Notes: generated by a model from the sequence alone, not told the origin. A stretch of 59,006 nucleotides of DNA from Achromobacter veterisilvae (GCF_900496975.1 NZ_UFQC01000040.1:1-59006), one strand, 5' to 3'. Counted from the first letter of the stretch, positions 44,255 to 54,879 are shown. A program made the numbers and translations.

Positions 44255-44542
44255 ATGGCAGAGCCCACATCGCCCACCCCGCCGCGGCCCGGAGAAGGTG
44301 GCCGTCCCGCCCCGGACCAGAGCCCGGCCGAGCAGCAGCCGCCCGATCCCTCGGACCGCAAGCCAGACAAGCACGGCCACTGGCCGCCCGACAGCCTGCC
44401 CAACCCCTTGCCCGGCCTGGATCCGCAGCAGACGCCGGGCATCGACCGGCTGGCGGGCACGCCGCTTGCGGACGCTGCCCGCAACCGCGCCGGGCGGAGC
44501 CGGAAGCGGAGTTTTCCAAGGAGACCCTATGAGCAAGCATGA
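44255..44542 (+). CDS. Proline-rich hydrophilic protein
   Basis: 95 residues; ATG 44255 has CAGGAGG upstream. The first two thirds are Pro, Glu, Asp, Gly and Gln (PTPPRPGEGGRPAPDQ), then KHGHWPPDSLPNPLPGLDPQQTPG and a basic end. No domain or signal. Its 3' end overlaps the next start by 14 bases, so translation is coupled. The KHGHWPPDSLPNPLPG segment looks more conserved than its surroundings by composition and may bind something; this is only an impression. Confidence 0.72.
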   Translation: MAEPTSPTPPRPGEGGRPAPDQSPAEQQPPDPSDRKPDKHGHWPPDSLPNPLPGLDPQQTPGIDRLAGTPLADAARNRAGRSRKRSFPRRPYEQA

Positions 44543-44867
44543 AAGATTGCGCGACGTGTTCCATCCGGCGGACAGTTCCGCGCGTACGGTCCGGGAACTG
44601 ATATCCGGGACCGAGGCGCTCTTGCGCAGCACGGCCAGCTATGGCGGATCCGAGATAGAATCGGCCCGGGACCGGCTCAAGCAGCAACTGGAAGCCGCGC
44701 GCGAGCAGGCCAAGGGCTGGGAGCGGGCCGCCTGGGACCGCGCCCGGGACGCGTCGCAGGCCGCCGATGAATACGTGCATCAGAACGCCTGGAAGAGCAT
44801 GGCTGGCGCGGTGCTGATCGGCGTGCTGGCCGGCGCCTGCCTGATGTCCGACCACCGGCGCCGCTGA
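44529..44867 (+). CDS. DUF883/ElaB-like tail-anchored protein
   Basis: 112 residues; AAGGAG before ATG 44529 lies inside the preceding gene. A helical N-terminus (VRELISGTEALLRSTASYGG, SARDRLKQQLEAAREQAKGW) and a single C-terminal membrane helix (AWKSMAGAVLIGVLAGACLMS) follow the DUF883 plan. A basic DHRRR end would stay outside the bilayer. This is a second family member in the window besides 14581-14922. Role as a stationary-phase membrane or ribosome-tethering protein is family knowledge only. Confidence 0.88.
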   Translation: MSKHERLRDVFHPADSSARTVRELISGTEALLRSTASYGGSEIESARDRLKQQLEAAREQAKGWERAAWDRARDASQAADEYVHQNAWKSMAGAVLIGVLAGACLMSDHRRR

Positions 44868-45005
44868 AGGCGGGCGCGCCTCATCCTTTTTGCCCATTGA
44901 TGATCCGGGGCGGATCCAGGACGATGCACAGGTTGTGCCGGGCGCAAGGCTGCGCGGAAGCGGAGTCCGGCGCACCGGCCTCAACCTTAATTTCGGGAGC
45001 GCTCG

Positions 45006-46115
45006 ATGAGCATGAACGCAGTCTCGCGAGGCGGCCGGTCGCCCTGGGGCAACGCCCTGGCGGTCGTGGTCCTGCTGGCCGCGGTGGCTGCCGTCCTGGC
45101 GTTCGCCGCGGTCCGCATCGCCGAGCAGCGCATCGCCAGCATGCTGGGCCCGCGCGGCCAGGTGGCCGACGTGCGGGTCGGATTCACCCAGGTGGTGCTG
45201 CGGGACGTGGCGGTGACCGGCGGCCCCGGCATGGCGGACGCGCGGGCGCGCCGCATCGTGCTGGAACCCGACTGGTCGGCCTTGCTCCGGCAGGAGGCCG
45301 TGTTCAGGCGCGTGGTCGTCGAAGGCTTCGATTTCGCGGTCGTGCGCGAGGCGGACGGCGGCATGAACATCGCTCCCGCCTTGCAGTCCGCGCTGCGCAC
45401 CGGCGAACGCGGCGAAGGCGGTGCGCGCCGCGCGGCGGCCATCCGGATCGATGACCTGGCGCTGCGCGACGGCCGCCTGACGTTCGAGGACGCGGCGGTT
45501 TCCAAGCCCCCGCACCGGATTCCGTTCACCGGCGTCCAGGCGCGCCTGCGCCCCGTGGCCATTCCGGGGAACGGCGAGCGCAGCGACATGGAGTTCAGCG
45601 GCGATATCGACGCGCAGCGTGGCGGAAAGGCCACCGTGCGCGCCGAGGGCTGGCTGGTCGTGGGCGGCACGGACGCGGACATCAAGGTCAGCGTGCGCAA
45701 CATGGACATCCGCCACGCGGCGCCGTACCTGGCGGACAATGGCGCGGGGTCGCTCGCCGCGGGCACGATGGACCTGGACATGAAGACCGCCATCGCCCAC
45801 CGCGAACTGCGCGCCTCGGGCGCCGTGGCCTTGCACGGCCTGAAGTTCAGCGGGGAGGGCACGCTGTTCTCGCTGCCCCGCAAGGCGGTGCTGGCCGCGC
45901 TCAAGGACAATACCGGCGCGCTGCGTTTCGATTTCTCGCTGGCGGGCAACCTGGACAATCCGAAGTTCTCGGTGACCCGGGGCTTTTCCGCGCAGGTGGC
46001 CCAGGGATTCGCCCATGCCGTCGGCGTGGGCGCCGAGGGCGCGGCCGAAGGCGTGACGGGCGCTGTGAAGGAGCTGGGGAACGCCTTGTCGGATCTGCTC
46101 AGTCCGAAGCCCTGA
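45006..46115 (+). CDS. AsmA/DUF748-like membrane-anchored protein
   Basis: 369 residues. An N-terminal membrane helix (18-40; ALAVVVLLAAVAAVLAFAAV) is followed by a beta-rich periplasmic region with DUF748/AsmA features (VRVGFTQVVLRDVAVTG, RIVLEPDWSALL, MNIAPALQSALR, IRIDDLALRDGRLTFEDAAV, LDMKTAIAHRELRASGAVAL). AsmA-like proteins bridge the periplasm and affect outer-membrane lipid transport. GGGAG lies before the ATG. The 138 bases upstream hold no strong promoter, so it may be read from the 42434 operon. Its 3' end overlaps the convergent ybhN by 17 bases. Confidence 0.82.
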   Translation: MSMNAVSRGGRSPWGNALAVVVLLAAVAAVLAFAAVRIAEQRIASMLGPRGQVADVRVGFTQVVLRDVAVTGGPGMADARARRIVLEPDWSALLRQEAVFRRVVVEGFDFAVVREADGGMNIAPALQSALRTGERGEGGARRAAAIRIDDLALRDGRLTFEDAAVSKPPHRIPFTGVQARLRPVAIPGNGERSDMEFSGDIDAQRGGKATVRAEGWLVVGGTDADIKVSVRNMDIRHAAPYLADNGAGSLAAGTMDLDMKTAIAHRELRASGAVALHGLKFSGEGTLFSLPRKAVLAALKDNTGALRFDFSLAGNLDNPKFSVTRGFSAQVAQGFAHAVGVGAEGAAEGVTGAVKELGNALSDLLSPKP

Positions 46116-47130
46116 ACGGCGCCTCGGCCGGTTTGCCCGGCGGGTCCGGGCGGGCCGCCGCCGCGGGCGCCGCGCGCCGCCCGCGCCGCAATCGCAGTTC
46201 GGCCAGCGAAAAGGCCAGCAACGCCAGGCACAGGGGCGCGAAGGCGTAGAGTGCCCGGTAGACGAGCGCGGCGCCCAGCACTTCGTGGGCCGGGATCCGC
46301 GGCGCCAGCGCCGCCACGAAGATCGCTTCGGTGGTGCCCAGCCCGCCCGGCACGCGGATGATGACGGCGGCGAAGCTGGTGCACAGCAGAACGCCCAGCA
46401 CCGCCGGGTAGCTCGCCTTGCCTTGCAGCAGCACATAGACGATGGCGCCCATGATGGCCCACGACAGGACGGCCACGGCGCTTTGGGCGACGGCCATGCC
46501 GGCGCCCGGCAGGGCCGCGTGCTGCCCCATCCACGTCCAGGTCCGGCGGCGCGCCCGGGCGCAGAAGACCACGTAGGCGGCGGCCAGCGCCAGCAGCGCC
46601 GCGCCGGGCAGGCGCAGCACGTTCGGGCCGATGCCCCAGCCTTGCGGAACCGGCACGGCCCCCATGAGGAACAGGGCGCCGGCCAGCCAGCCGTAGCCGA
46701 TCCAGTTCGACGCGGCCGAGAACAGCGCGACCCGGGTGGCGACCGACTTGCGGCAGCCCAGTCGGGCGTACAGGCGCAGGCGCGCGCCCAGTCCGCCGAC
46801 CAGCACGCCCAGGTTCAGGTTCAGGGCGTAGCTCATCATGGCCACGCCCAGCGTCTTGGGCCAGGGCAGGGTGTGGCGCGTGTAGCGCTTGGCCAGCAAG
46901 TCCATGGCGCCGTAGGCCAGGTACCCGGCCACGACGAGGCCGGAAGCCAGGGCGATGGTGCCGGCCGGAATCCTGCGCATCGAGATCCAGACCTGCGGCC
47001 AATCGACGGCGCGGCCGAAGTGGATCAGCAATCCCGCCACCACGATCAGGACCACCGCGGGGAGGGCCCGCTTGAGCCGGGGCCAGCGGTGCCGCAGGGC
47101 CCGCGTCAGCGTGGATCGGAACACTCTCAT
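46099..47130 (-). CDS. ybhN: YbhN/UPF0104 integral membrane protein (lysylphosphatidylglycerol-synthase-TM-like)
   Basis: 343 residues, eight or so membrane helices, with the UPF0104 signatures LNLNLGVLVGGLGARLRLYARLG, FSAASNWIGYGWLAG and VPGGLGTTEAIFVAAL. It resembles the flippase-like membrane part of MprF without the synthase domain. In Escherichia coli ybhN follows clsB, and the same order holds here: ATG 47130 overlaps the clsB stop by four bases. Function likely concerns lipid movement, unproven. AGGGAG precedes the start. Confidence 0.9.
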   Translation of the reverse strand: MRVFRSTLTRALRHRWPRLKRALPAVVLIVVAGLLIHFGRAVDWPQVWISMRRIPAGTIALASGLVVAGYLAYGAMDLLAKRYTRHTLPWPKTLGVAMMSYALNLNLGVLVGGLGARLRLYARLGCRKSVATRVALFSAASNWIGYGWLAGALFLMGAVPVPQGWGIGPNVLRLPGAALLALAAAYVVFCARARRRTWTWMGQHAALPGAGMAVAQSAVAVLSWAIMGAIVYVLLQGKASYPAVLGVLLCTSFAAVIIRVPGGLGTTEAIFVAALAPRIPAHEVLGAALVYRALYAFAPLCLALLAFSLAELRLRRGRRAAPAAAARPDPPGKPAEAPFRASD

Positions 47131-48320
47131 GCCGTCTCCCTTTCGGCCGCCATCGGCAGGGATTGCAGGCGGGGTTTGTGGGCGGGCAGGCTGCCCGCCC
47201 AAGCCGGGAAGCGCCGCAGGAAGTGGAACACCACGACGCCGATCCACAGGCGCCGCAGCCGCCGGGTCGAGTTCGGGGGCAGCGCGATCTGCCGGCAATC
47301 CTGTTCGATGAGCCGGTCCAGGCTCCGGCGCAGGGCGGTGTTCAGCCCGGTGTCGCGCGCCACCACATTGGCCTCCAGATTCAGGGCCAGGCTCAGCGGA
47401 TCCAGGTTGCTGGAGCCCACCGTCGCCCAATCGCCATCGACGCAGGCGACCTTGCCATGCAGCGGCCGCTTGCAGTATTCGTAGATTTCCACGCCGGCGT
47501 CGATCAGGTAGTCGTACAGCATGGAGGCCGCCAGCCGGGCGACCAGCACGTCGGGTTCGCCTTGCAACAGGAGCCTGACCCGCACTCCCCGGCGGGCGGC
47601 GTTGGCCAGGTCGCGCAGCAGTTGGTAGCCGGGAAAGAAGTAGGCGTTGGCGATCAGCACGTCGTGCCGGGCCGCCCGCACGCCCGCCCGGTAATAGCGT
47701 TCGATATCGGTCCGGTGCTCCACGTTGTCGCGCACGACCAGGCGGCCGCCGCCGTCGCCCGCCGGCATCGGATCCCAGCGCGCCGGCCGCCGACCCAGCC
47801 GCCGCGGCCGGCCGCCGGCCAGCGCGGCGCGCGCGTAGTCCGCGATGTCCGCGGCCAGCGGGCCCTCGATCCGCACGGCGTAGTCCTGCTTGGCCTCCGG
47901 GCCGTAGTCGGGCAGGTGGTCCGCCGAGAAATTGATGCCGCCCACGAAGGCATGGCGGCGGTCCACGGCGACGATCTTGCGGTGCATGCGGCGGAACACA
48001 TTGGTGCGCACGCCCAGGAACCGCGGACGCGGGTCGAAGACATGGACGCGGATGCCGCTGTCGGTCATGGCGCCCACGAAGGCCTCGCCCAGCTCGTCGG
48101 AACCGTAGCCGTCCACCGTCAGGTCCACGCTCACGCCGCGACGGGCCGCCGCGATCAAGGCGCGCTGGATCTCCTGTCCCACGGCGTCGTCGAAGAGGAT
48201 GAAGGTCTCGACCAGCACCTCCTCGCGCGCGCCGGCGATCGCCTCCAGCACGGCGGGGAAGTAGCCGGTGCCGTTTTCCAGCAGCGTGTACCGGTTGTGT
48301 TCGCGCCAGCACAGGTTCAT
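47127..48320 (-). CDS. clsB: Cardiolipin synthase B (phospholipase D superfamily)
   Basis: 397 residues with no membrane helix at the N-terminus, as in ClsB/YbhO. Two HxKxxxxD motifs: HRKIVAVD with GGINFS and HGKVACVD with [10 protein letters not shown], the paired active site. ClsB makes cardiolipin from phosphatidylglycerol (and, in E. coli, phosphatidylethanolamine). Middle gene of ybhP-clsB-ybhN, with four-base overlaps on both sides. A sigma-54 promoter before ybhP would raise cardiolipin synthesis together with the storage and repair genes. Confidence 0.94.
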   Translation of the reverse strand: MNLCWREHNRYTLLENGTGYFPAVLEAIAGAREEVLVETFILFDDAVGQEIQRALIAAARRGVSVDLTVDGYGSDELGEAFVGAMTDSGIRVHVFDPRPRFLGVRTNVFRRMHRKIVAVDRRHAFVGGINFSADHLPDYGPEAKQDYAVRIEGPLAADIADYARAALAGGRPRRLGRRPARWDPMPAGDGGGRLVVRDNVEHRTDIERYYRAGVRAARHDVLIANAYFFPGYQLLRDLANAARRGVRVRLLLQGEPDVLVARLAASMLYDYLIDAGVEIYEYCKRPLHGKVACVDGDWATVGSSNLDPLSLALNLEANVVARDTGLNTALRRSLDRLIEQDCRQIALPPNSTRRLRRLWIGVVVFHFLRRFPAWAGSLPAHKPRLQSLPMAAERETA

Positions 48321-49084
48321 AGCGCAATCTCCGCGCAGATCGGCACGTGGTCGGACAGGCGCGACCACACGCGCGAGGCCAGCGGCACCGGCTGCCAGTC
48401 GCGGACGCCGCGCACATAGATGCGGTCCAGCCGCAGCAGGGGCCAGCGCGCGGGAAAGGTGCGCGCGGGCCGCCCGAGGCGCGAGGTGAACACTTCGCGC
48501 GCGCCGCAGTCGCGCATCGCGCCGTCGGCGCGCAGCCGCCAATCGTTGAAATCGCCGGCGATCAGCAGCGGCTCGCCGGCCGGCACGCCGTGGGCCACCA
48601 GTTCGCACAGGCGGGCCAGTTGCCGGCCCCGGTGCCGTTCCAGCAGCCCCAGATGCACGCAGATCGCGTGCACGGGCGAGGGCAGCGCGGGCAGCCGCAG
48701 CACGCAATGCAGCACGCCGCGGCGTTCGTGGCCGTCCATGCTGACGTCGTGGTTCTCATAGCGCTCGATGGGATAGCGCGACAGGATGGCGTTGCCATGG
48801 TGGCCCGCGGGGTAGACGGCGTTGCGGCCATAGGCGAAATCGGTCCACAGCGTGTCGGCCAGGAATTCGTACTGTGACAGCGGGGGCCAGGCCTGATGGC
48901 GCTCGGCGTGTCCCTGGTGTTCGCCCAGGACCTCCTGCAGGAAGACGATATCGGGGCCGGCCTCGCGCAGGGCATCGCGCAGTTCATGCAGCATGAAGCG
49001 GCGGTTGAAGCTGGTAAAACCCTTGTGGGTGTTGACCGTCAGCACGGTCAGCGTGGTGGCGTCGATGTAATGCGAGGCGGCCAT
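48317..49084 (-). CDS. ybhP: Endonuclease/exonuclease/phosphatase-family protein
   Basis: 255 residues with the EEP catalytic layout: [46 protein letters not shown], and the closing [10 protein letters not shown]. The family includes DNase I-like nucleases, sphingomyelinases and lipid phosphatases; linkage to clsB suggests a phospholipid-related phosphodiesterase. ATG 49084 has CGGAG upstream, and the stop overlaps clsB by four bases. First gene of the operon, about 22 bases downstream of the predicted sigma-54 start. Confidence 0.9.
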   Translation of the reverse strand: MAASHYIDATTLTVLTVNTHKGFTSFNRRFMLHELRDALREAGPDIVFLQEVLGEHQGHAERHQAWPPLSQYEFLADTLWTDFAYGRNAVYPAGHHGNAILSRYPIERYENHDVSMDGHERRGVLHCVLRLPALPSPVHAICVHLGLLERHRGRQLARLCELVAHGVPAGEPLLIAGDFNDWRLRADGAMRDCGAREVFTSRLGRPARTFPARWPLLRLDRIYVRGVRDWQPVPLASRVWSRLSDHVPICAEIAL

Positions 49085-49116
49085 GGGGGCTCCGGGAAAG
49101 GCGATCCCGACAGCGG

Positions 49117-49132
49117 AGCAAGCCGCGTGCCC
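49117..49132 (-). promoter_or_regulatory. Sigma-54 promoter of ybhP-clsB-ybhN
   Basis: Minus strand reads GGGCACG-CGGC-TTGCT with exact spacing. Predicted +1 about 49106, 22 bases before the ybhP ATG. Confidence 0.8.
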
Positions 49133-49175
49133 GGCGGGTAAGCGGCCGTAACGCGCCGCCGGGATCCGCATGAGC

Positions 49176-49194
49176 AAATGCGAAAAGCGCATTT
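49176..49194 (+). promoter_or_regulatory. Perfect inverted repeat upstream of the ABC ATPase gene
   Basis: AAATGCG (49176-49182) and CGCATTT (49188-49194) around AAAAG, in the 165-base divergent region, 56 bases before ATG 49250. Operator or small hairpin; not a terminator for either neighbour. Confidence 0.4.
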
Positions 49195-49249
49195 CCCAAG
49201 CCGGCGCGGCCGCGCCTATGATTCCCAGCTTCCTTCCTGCGGAACGCTC

Positions 49250-50887
<1,638 letters not shown>

Positions 50888-50898
50888 GAAGCCGGGCC

Positions 50899-53043
50899 TC
50901 AGAACCGGTAGTTCGCGCTCAGCTCCACGCGGCGGCCTTCGCCCAACAGCCACTGCGTCTGGTTGTAGTACGCGGTTTCCGCGTACTGGCGGTCGAACAC
51001 ATTGAACGCGCGCAGGGCCAGGCTCAGGTCGCGCCGGGGTTCCCATTGCAGCGCCAGGTTGGTCGTGGTGTAGCCCGCCATCTCCAGCCGGTTGGCCGCG
51101 TCCGCGTAGCGCTTGCCCACGTAGCGCAGGCCCGCGCTGGCTGTCCACTGAGGCGCGAACTTCCAGCTAATCCAGGCGTTCGCCACGCGTTCGGGCACGT
51201 CCGTGGGCACGTTGCCGTTGCGCGATACGCTGACCCCGTTGACGGATTCGTTGAAGTCGTCATAGCGCGCCCGCAGCGCCACCGCGTTGAGATCCAGGCG
51301 CCACGCGGGCGACAGTTCCACGCCCAGGGTGGCTTCCAGTCCGCGCGAGGATTGCTCGCCCACCTGGATGCGCAGCGCCGGGTCGTTCGGATCGCGCGTC
51401 ACCAGGTTGTTCTTGCGGATATGGTAGGCCGCCAGCGTCCATTGCCCCTTGCCGTTCCAGAACGTCTGCTTGACGCCGACCTCCACCTGCTTGCCCTCCG
51501 ACAGCTCGAAATCCTTGTTGGTGGGCGACAGCAGCAGCAGGCTGCCGATGGGGTCCGCGGCCTGCGCGTACTGGCCGTAGACGGACAGCGTGGGCAGCAC
51601 GTCGTAGACCGTGCCGACCCGCCAGCCGACGTTGGTGAAGGTGGTGCGGAACGCGGTCTGGTCGGCGACCAGGTCGCGCCGCTTCAGGTCGATGTGGTCG
51701 TACCGCAGGCCGCCCAGCACGGACCAGGCGGAGGTCAGCATCAGCCGGTCCTCGGCGAACAGCGCGTACTGGGTGGCGGTGTTGCGGTAGCGCGGCGTAG
51801 TGCCCGCGACGTTGATGAAGCGCCCGTGGTCCACGTCGTAGGGATCCACCAACGACGTCCCGGAGTAGGGGGAATTGTTGGTGTGCTTGAGCGAGGCGCG
51901 GTTCAGTTCGAACCCGACCGCGACCTTGTTCGCCAGCCCCAGCAGATGGCCGTCGAAGGTGGCGTCGGTGATGGTCCCGGCCTGCTCCTGGTCGTGGCGG
52001 ATATCGGTGTAGGCGCTGCGCTCGATCATGCCGCCGGGCACCCACGCGTAGTTCTCGGCATCGCGGTAGTCGCGGTCGCTGCCGATGTAGTACACGCGGC
52101 TGCGGACCTGGGTGGCCGGATTGGGCGACCATTCCGCCTTCAGTTCGGTCCGGCTGTCGCGGTAGATGATCTTGCTGTCGGCCACGTTGTAGTTCTGCTT
52201 GCGCAGCGAGTAGTCCATCGTGCCGTCCATCAGCGGGGTGCCGAAGTAGCGGGTGGGCTCCTGCCAGGCGTAGGCCTGCGTCAGCGTGAAGTTCAGTTCG
52301 GGCGACACGTCCAGCCTGAGCGCGGCGGTGACCGCGGCGTCGCGCGAGTCGCCCAGGCTGATGCCGGTGTCGCTGTGGTTGCCGCTGACGTCCAGCCGGT
52401 ACGACCATTTATCGTCCAGCGCGCCGCCGCTGCCCAAGCCCAGGCGCTGGGTGTCGTGCGTGCCCACGGTTGCCTGGATCTCGTTCTCGATGGGCCCGCG
52501 GGTGGGCTTCTTGGGGATGACGTTGACCACGCCGCCGATGGCGCCTTCGCCATACAGCACCGAGGCCGGGCCGCGCAGCACCTCGATGCGGTCCACGGCC
52601 CACGGATCGTAGATGAACGTCTGCCCGACGCCGCCGTACTGGCGCACGCCGTCGTACAACTGGGCGACCGAATTGGAATCCGTGAAGCCGCGCGAAGACA
52701 GGGACGAGCCGCCGTTGCCGGGATGACGCATGGCGCTGATCCCGGCGGCCTGGGTGATCGCGTCGGTGACGGTCGCGGCGCCGCGTTCGCGCAATTGCTC
52801 GTTGCTGATGATTTCGATGCTGGCCGGCGTCTCGAAGGGCGTCAGGCCGAGCAGCGTGCCGGTGCCGGTCGGCTCCAGCAGGGTGAGGGGCGGCGCGTCG
52901 CCCGAAACGGAGATGCTGGGCAGGGTGGCGACGGGCGCGTTCTGGGCGTGCGCGGGAACCAATACGGGCGTGAAGGCGAGCGCGGTCCAGACGGCCGCGC
53001 GCCGCTTCGGGACGCGGCGCGTCCCGGCGGAAGAAGAAGACAT
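50899..53043 (-). CDS. TonB-dependent outer-membrane receptor (siderophore or metal type)
   Basis: 714 residues. A signal peptide (1-34, ending AHAQ) and a TonB-box-like stretch precede a plug domain (about 60-165: [71 protein letters not shown]). A 22-strand barrel ends in a terminal aromatic SANYRF. Barrel features ([57 protein letters not shown]) match siderophore receptors. The ligand is unknown; no Fur box is obvious. A DUF2946 gene lies 48 bases upstream on the same strand. Confidence 0.94.
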   Translation of the reverse strand: MSSSSAGTRRVPKRRAAVWTALAFTPVLVPAHAQNAPVATLPSISVSGDAPPLTLLEPTGTGTLLGLTPFETPASIEIISNEQLRERGAATVTDAITQAAGISAMRHPGNGGSSLSSRGFTDSNSVAQLYDGVRQYGGVGQTFIYDPWAVDRIEVLRGPASVLYGEGAIGGVVNVIPKKPTRGPIENEIQATVGTHDTQRLGLGSGGALDDKWSYRLDVSGNHSDTGISLGDSRDAAVTAALRLDVSPELNFTLTQAYAWQEPTRYFGTPLMDGTMDYSLRKQNYNVADSKIIYRDSRTELKAEWSPNPATQVRSRVYYIGSDRDYRDAENYAWVPGGMIERSAYTDIRHDQEQAGTITDATFDGHLLGLANKVAVGFELNRASLKHTNNSPYSGTSLVDPYDVDHGRFINVAGTTPRYRNTATQYALFAEDRLMLTSAWSVLGGLRYDHIDLKRRDLVADQTAFRTTFTNVGWRVGTVYDVLPTLSVYGQYAQAADPIGSLLLLSPTNKDFELSEGKQVEVGVKQTFWNGKGQWTLAAYHIRKNNLVTRDPNDPALRIQVGEQSSRGLEATLGVELSPAWRLDLNAVALRARYDDFNESVNGVSVSRNGNVPTDVPERVANAWISWKFAPQWTASAGLRYVGKRYADAANRLEMAGYTTTNLALQWEPRRDLSLALRAFNVFDRQYAETAYYNQTQWLLGEGRRVELSANYRF

Positions 53044-53091
53044 GGGTACTCTCGGTAAGCTGGGGATTGCAGCCGCAAGCGCGGCCGGGAT

Positions 53092-53496
53092 CTAGCGCGA
53101 TACCGGGAGGGAAGGCGGGGCGCGGGCCCCAAGAGGCCCGCCGAAGGCGGAGGACCGGGCCAGGACGGGCGGCGCCCGCGCGGCCAGCGGATGGGTCATG
53201 GCGGCCGCCGCCGCGGTCAGCAGCACCGGCGAAGGCGGCAGCGCCACCGCGGCCAGCGCGATGCCCGTCGGGCAGCTCGCGGCTTGCGCCGCATGGCGTT
53301 CGTCGGGCGCGTCGCCGGGCTTGCTCGGGCCCGCGACCCAGATCGGGCCCGCGGCCGAACATAGCTGTATCAGTGCGCCGCCTTGCTGCGTGGCGGGCAT
53401 GAATCCCTGAGGCACTATCGCCTTCAGCGCGAACAGCGCCATCACCAGCCACAGGCTGGCGGCGTTGCGGGCGAGGGAGCTCAGGGGACGGCGCAT
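53092..53496 (-). CDS. DUF2946 family protein
   Basis: 134 residues. An N-terminal membrane helix (SLWLVMALFALKAIVPQGFMP) is followed by the DUF2946 pattern, with LCSAAG, a polar loop (KPGDAPDERHAAQ), Cys, and a second hydrophobic stretch. It ends in a Pro/Ala/Arg tail. DUF2946 genes commonly sit just upstream of TonB receptors or copper genes, as here, and may be a small periplasmic-side accessory. Ribosome site weak (AGGCG). Probably co-transcribed with the receptor. Confidence 0.78.
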   Translation of the reverse strand: MRRPLSSLARNAASLWLVMALFALKAIVPQGFMPATQQGGALIQLCSAAGPIWVAGPSKPGDAPDERHAAQAASCPTGIALAAVALPPSPVLLTAAAAAMTHPLAARAPPVLARSSAFGGPLGARAPPSLPVSR

Positions 53497-53555
53497 GATC
53501 GGCGCCTATTCTAGAGCCTTTCCTTGCTGGCGTCCCCCTGGGATCCGCTATGCCC

Positions 53556-54269
53556 TTATACCGCGCGGGCCGCCCAGAATGCCGTGCGCACGGCGGGCGA
53601 GGCCGCGATGCCGGCGATCACGCGGTCCAGGTCCAGCTCGTCGACCGAGGCTTCGCTCAGCGCCGCTTCGATCTCCACTTCGTTCTCGCCGAACTGGTCG
53701 ATCTTCAGTTCCGACAGCGGCAACTGTTCGGATTCCAGCACGTCTTCCAGGACGGTCATGGCCGCCTGCCGGTCTTCCATTTTCGCGATGAGGTGGATGA
53801 CCGTGGTCACTTCCGTGGTCTGCGCATCCACCGGCTGGCGGTTGACGTAGCTGACGACCGGCCGCAGCAACGTATTGGCCGCGAGCACGAACGCCGTGGC
53901 CGCCACGGCTTCCAGCATCAGCGACGCGCCGGCGCAGGCGCCGATCGCGGCCGATCCCCACAGCGTGGCCGCGGTGTTCAGCCCGCGGATGCTGCCGCCT
54001 TCGCGCATGATGGCGCCCGCTCCCAGGAAGCCCACGCCCGACACCACGTAGGAAATCACGCGCGCGCCGCCGTCCGCGCCGCCCACCCGGAACGCCATGT
54101 CCACGAAGATCGCCGCGCCCACCGCCACCAGCACGTTGGTGCGCAGGCCGGCCGTGCGCTGCCGGAACTGGCGTTCGATGCCCACGATGGAGCCCAGCAC
54201 GAAGGCGGTAAGCAGGCTGACCAGCGTATTGGCCAGGGTGAGGAATTGGATGTTCTCGAAGTTCTTCAT
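53556..54269 (-). CDS. MgtC/SapB family membrane protein
   Basis: 237 residues. Four membrane helices with the MgtC signatures GSIVGIERQFRQRTAGLRTNVLVAVGA shortened here and GVGFLGAGAIMREGGSIRGLNTAATLW. A soluble C-terminal ACT-like domain follows (about 150-235). MgtC proteins support growth in low Mg2+ and, in intracellular pathogens, act on the F1Fo ATPase. It follows the small ACT-like gene by 19 bases and lies downstream of a long leader that looks regulatory. Confidence 0.93.
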   Translation of the reverse strand: MKNFENIQFLTLANTLVSLLTAFVLGSIVGIERQFRQRTAGLRTNVLVAVGAAIFVDMAFRVGGADGGARVISYVVSGVGFLGAGAIMREGGSIRGLNTAATLWGSAAIGACAGASLMLEAVAATAFVLAANTLLRPVVSYVNRQPVDAQTTEVTTVIHLIAKMEDRQAAMTVLEDVLESEQLPLSELKIDQFGENEVEIEAALSEASVDELDLDRVIAGIAASPAVRTAFWAARAV

Positions 54270-54288
54270 CGTCTTCTCCCCGTTTCGC

Positions 54289-54588
54289 TCAGGCCGGCAG
54301 CACGGCGATGTCGGCGCCGGACTCGTGCTGCCAGTGCACGCGCCGCACGTCGGGGCTCTGGCCCAGCCGCAGGGCGATGGCGCCCAGTTGCTTGCGCTGC
54401 TCGGGCGCGCAGCGCAGCGTGACGACCGTGGAGGCCAGTTGGCTGGCGTCCGCCCGCGACACGCGCACCTCCACCACGCGCAGGTCCAGGTCCCGCAGTT
54501 CGTAATAAAGCTGCTTGCGCAGCGCGTTCAGGGTGGCGCCGAGGCTCACGATGGTGAATCGGTAAGGCAGGAATTGCTTGATGCGCAT
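54289..54588 (-). CDS. Small MgtC-C-terminus-like (ACT fold) protein
   Basis: 99 residues from ATG 54588 with AAGGAG seven bases upstream. Two beta-alpha-beta units (LPYRFTIVSLGATLNALRKQLYYEL; LRVVEVRVSRADASQLASTVVTL; KQLGAIALRLGQSPDVRRVHWQHE, each quoted in part) resemble the C-terminal domain of MgtC proteins. No membrane helix. Probably a partner or regulator of the MgtC-like protein encoded 19 bases downstream; no direct evidence. It is the first gene after a 277-base leader. Confidence 0.75.
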   Translation of the reverse strand: MRIKQFLPYRFTIVSLGATLNALRKQLYYELRDLDLRVVEVRVSRADASQLASTVVTLRCAPEQRKQLGAIALRLGQSPDVRRVHWQHESGADIAVLPA

Positions 54589-54738
54589 GATCGTCTCCTT
54601 GAGGGGGGAGCACGGTGGGGAGCCACATGCATGCGCCGCCGGGCCGGCGGGATACGCGCGCGGCAAGGCCGGCGTATCGCGTCGGTAAGCGGTAGGGGGA
54701 GGGCGGGGGCCGGGATGCCGAACGCATCGGGGCCGGGT

Positions 54739-54792
54739 GCCGGTTCCTGGCTTTGCGCAGGACCGGCGCGGATCAGGTCCGCGGATCCTGCG
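54739..54792 (-). promoter_or_regulatory. Two mutually exclusive hairpins in the mgtC leader
   Basis: Hairpin A: CGCAGGA (54756-54762) with TCCTGCG (54786-54792), enclosing CGCGGA (54767-54772) with TCCGCG (54778-54783) and a 5-base loop. Hairpin B: GCCGGTTCCTG (54739-54749) with CAGGACCGGC (54758-54767), one bulge. A and B share 54756-54767, so only one can form. The leader ORF stop codon abuts hairpin A. This is an attenuator-like arrangement; neither hairpin is followed by a U-run, so Rho or translation may be the output. Confidence 0.55.
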
Positions 54793-54840
54793 TCAAGCGG
54801 CGCTTGCAGTCGTGTTGCGACTACATCCGTCGTTGTCCAC
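54793..54840 (-). CDS. Possible 15-residue leader peptide before the mgtC operon
   Basis: GTG 54840 to TGA 54793 encodes MDNDGCSRNTTASAA. AAGAGA lies five bases before the GTG. The stop codon directly touches the base of a strong hairpin. No obvious regulatory codon run (one Cys, two Asn, two Thr), so what it would sense is unclear. Confidence 0.35.
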   Translation of the reverse strand: MDNDGCSRNTTASAA

Positions 54841-54849
54841 GTTGATCTC

Positions 54850-54879
54850 TTGATGGGTTGAAAGTGGCGGCAGTATAGC
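54850..54879 (+). promoter_or_regulatory. Sigma-70-like promoter of the terC leader transcript
   Basis: TTGATG (54850-54855), 18-base spacer, TATAGC (54874-54879); predicted start near 54886. The -10 overlaps the minus-strand -10 of the mgtC side. Confidence 0.5.

Noticed and set aside
44939..44954. Weak -24/-12-like element (CGGGCGC-AAGG-CTGCG) before the DUF748 gene
   Set aside because: Only GG and TGC match; too weak to claim in GC-rich DNA.
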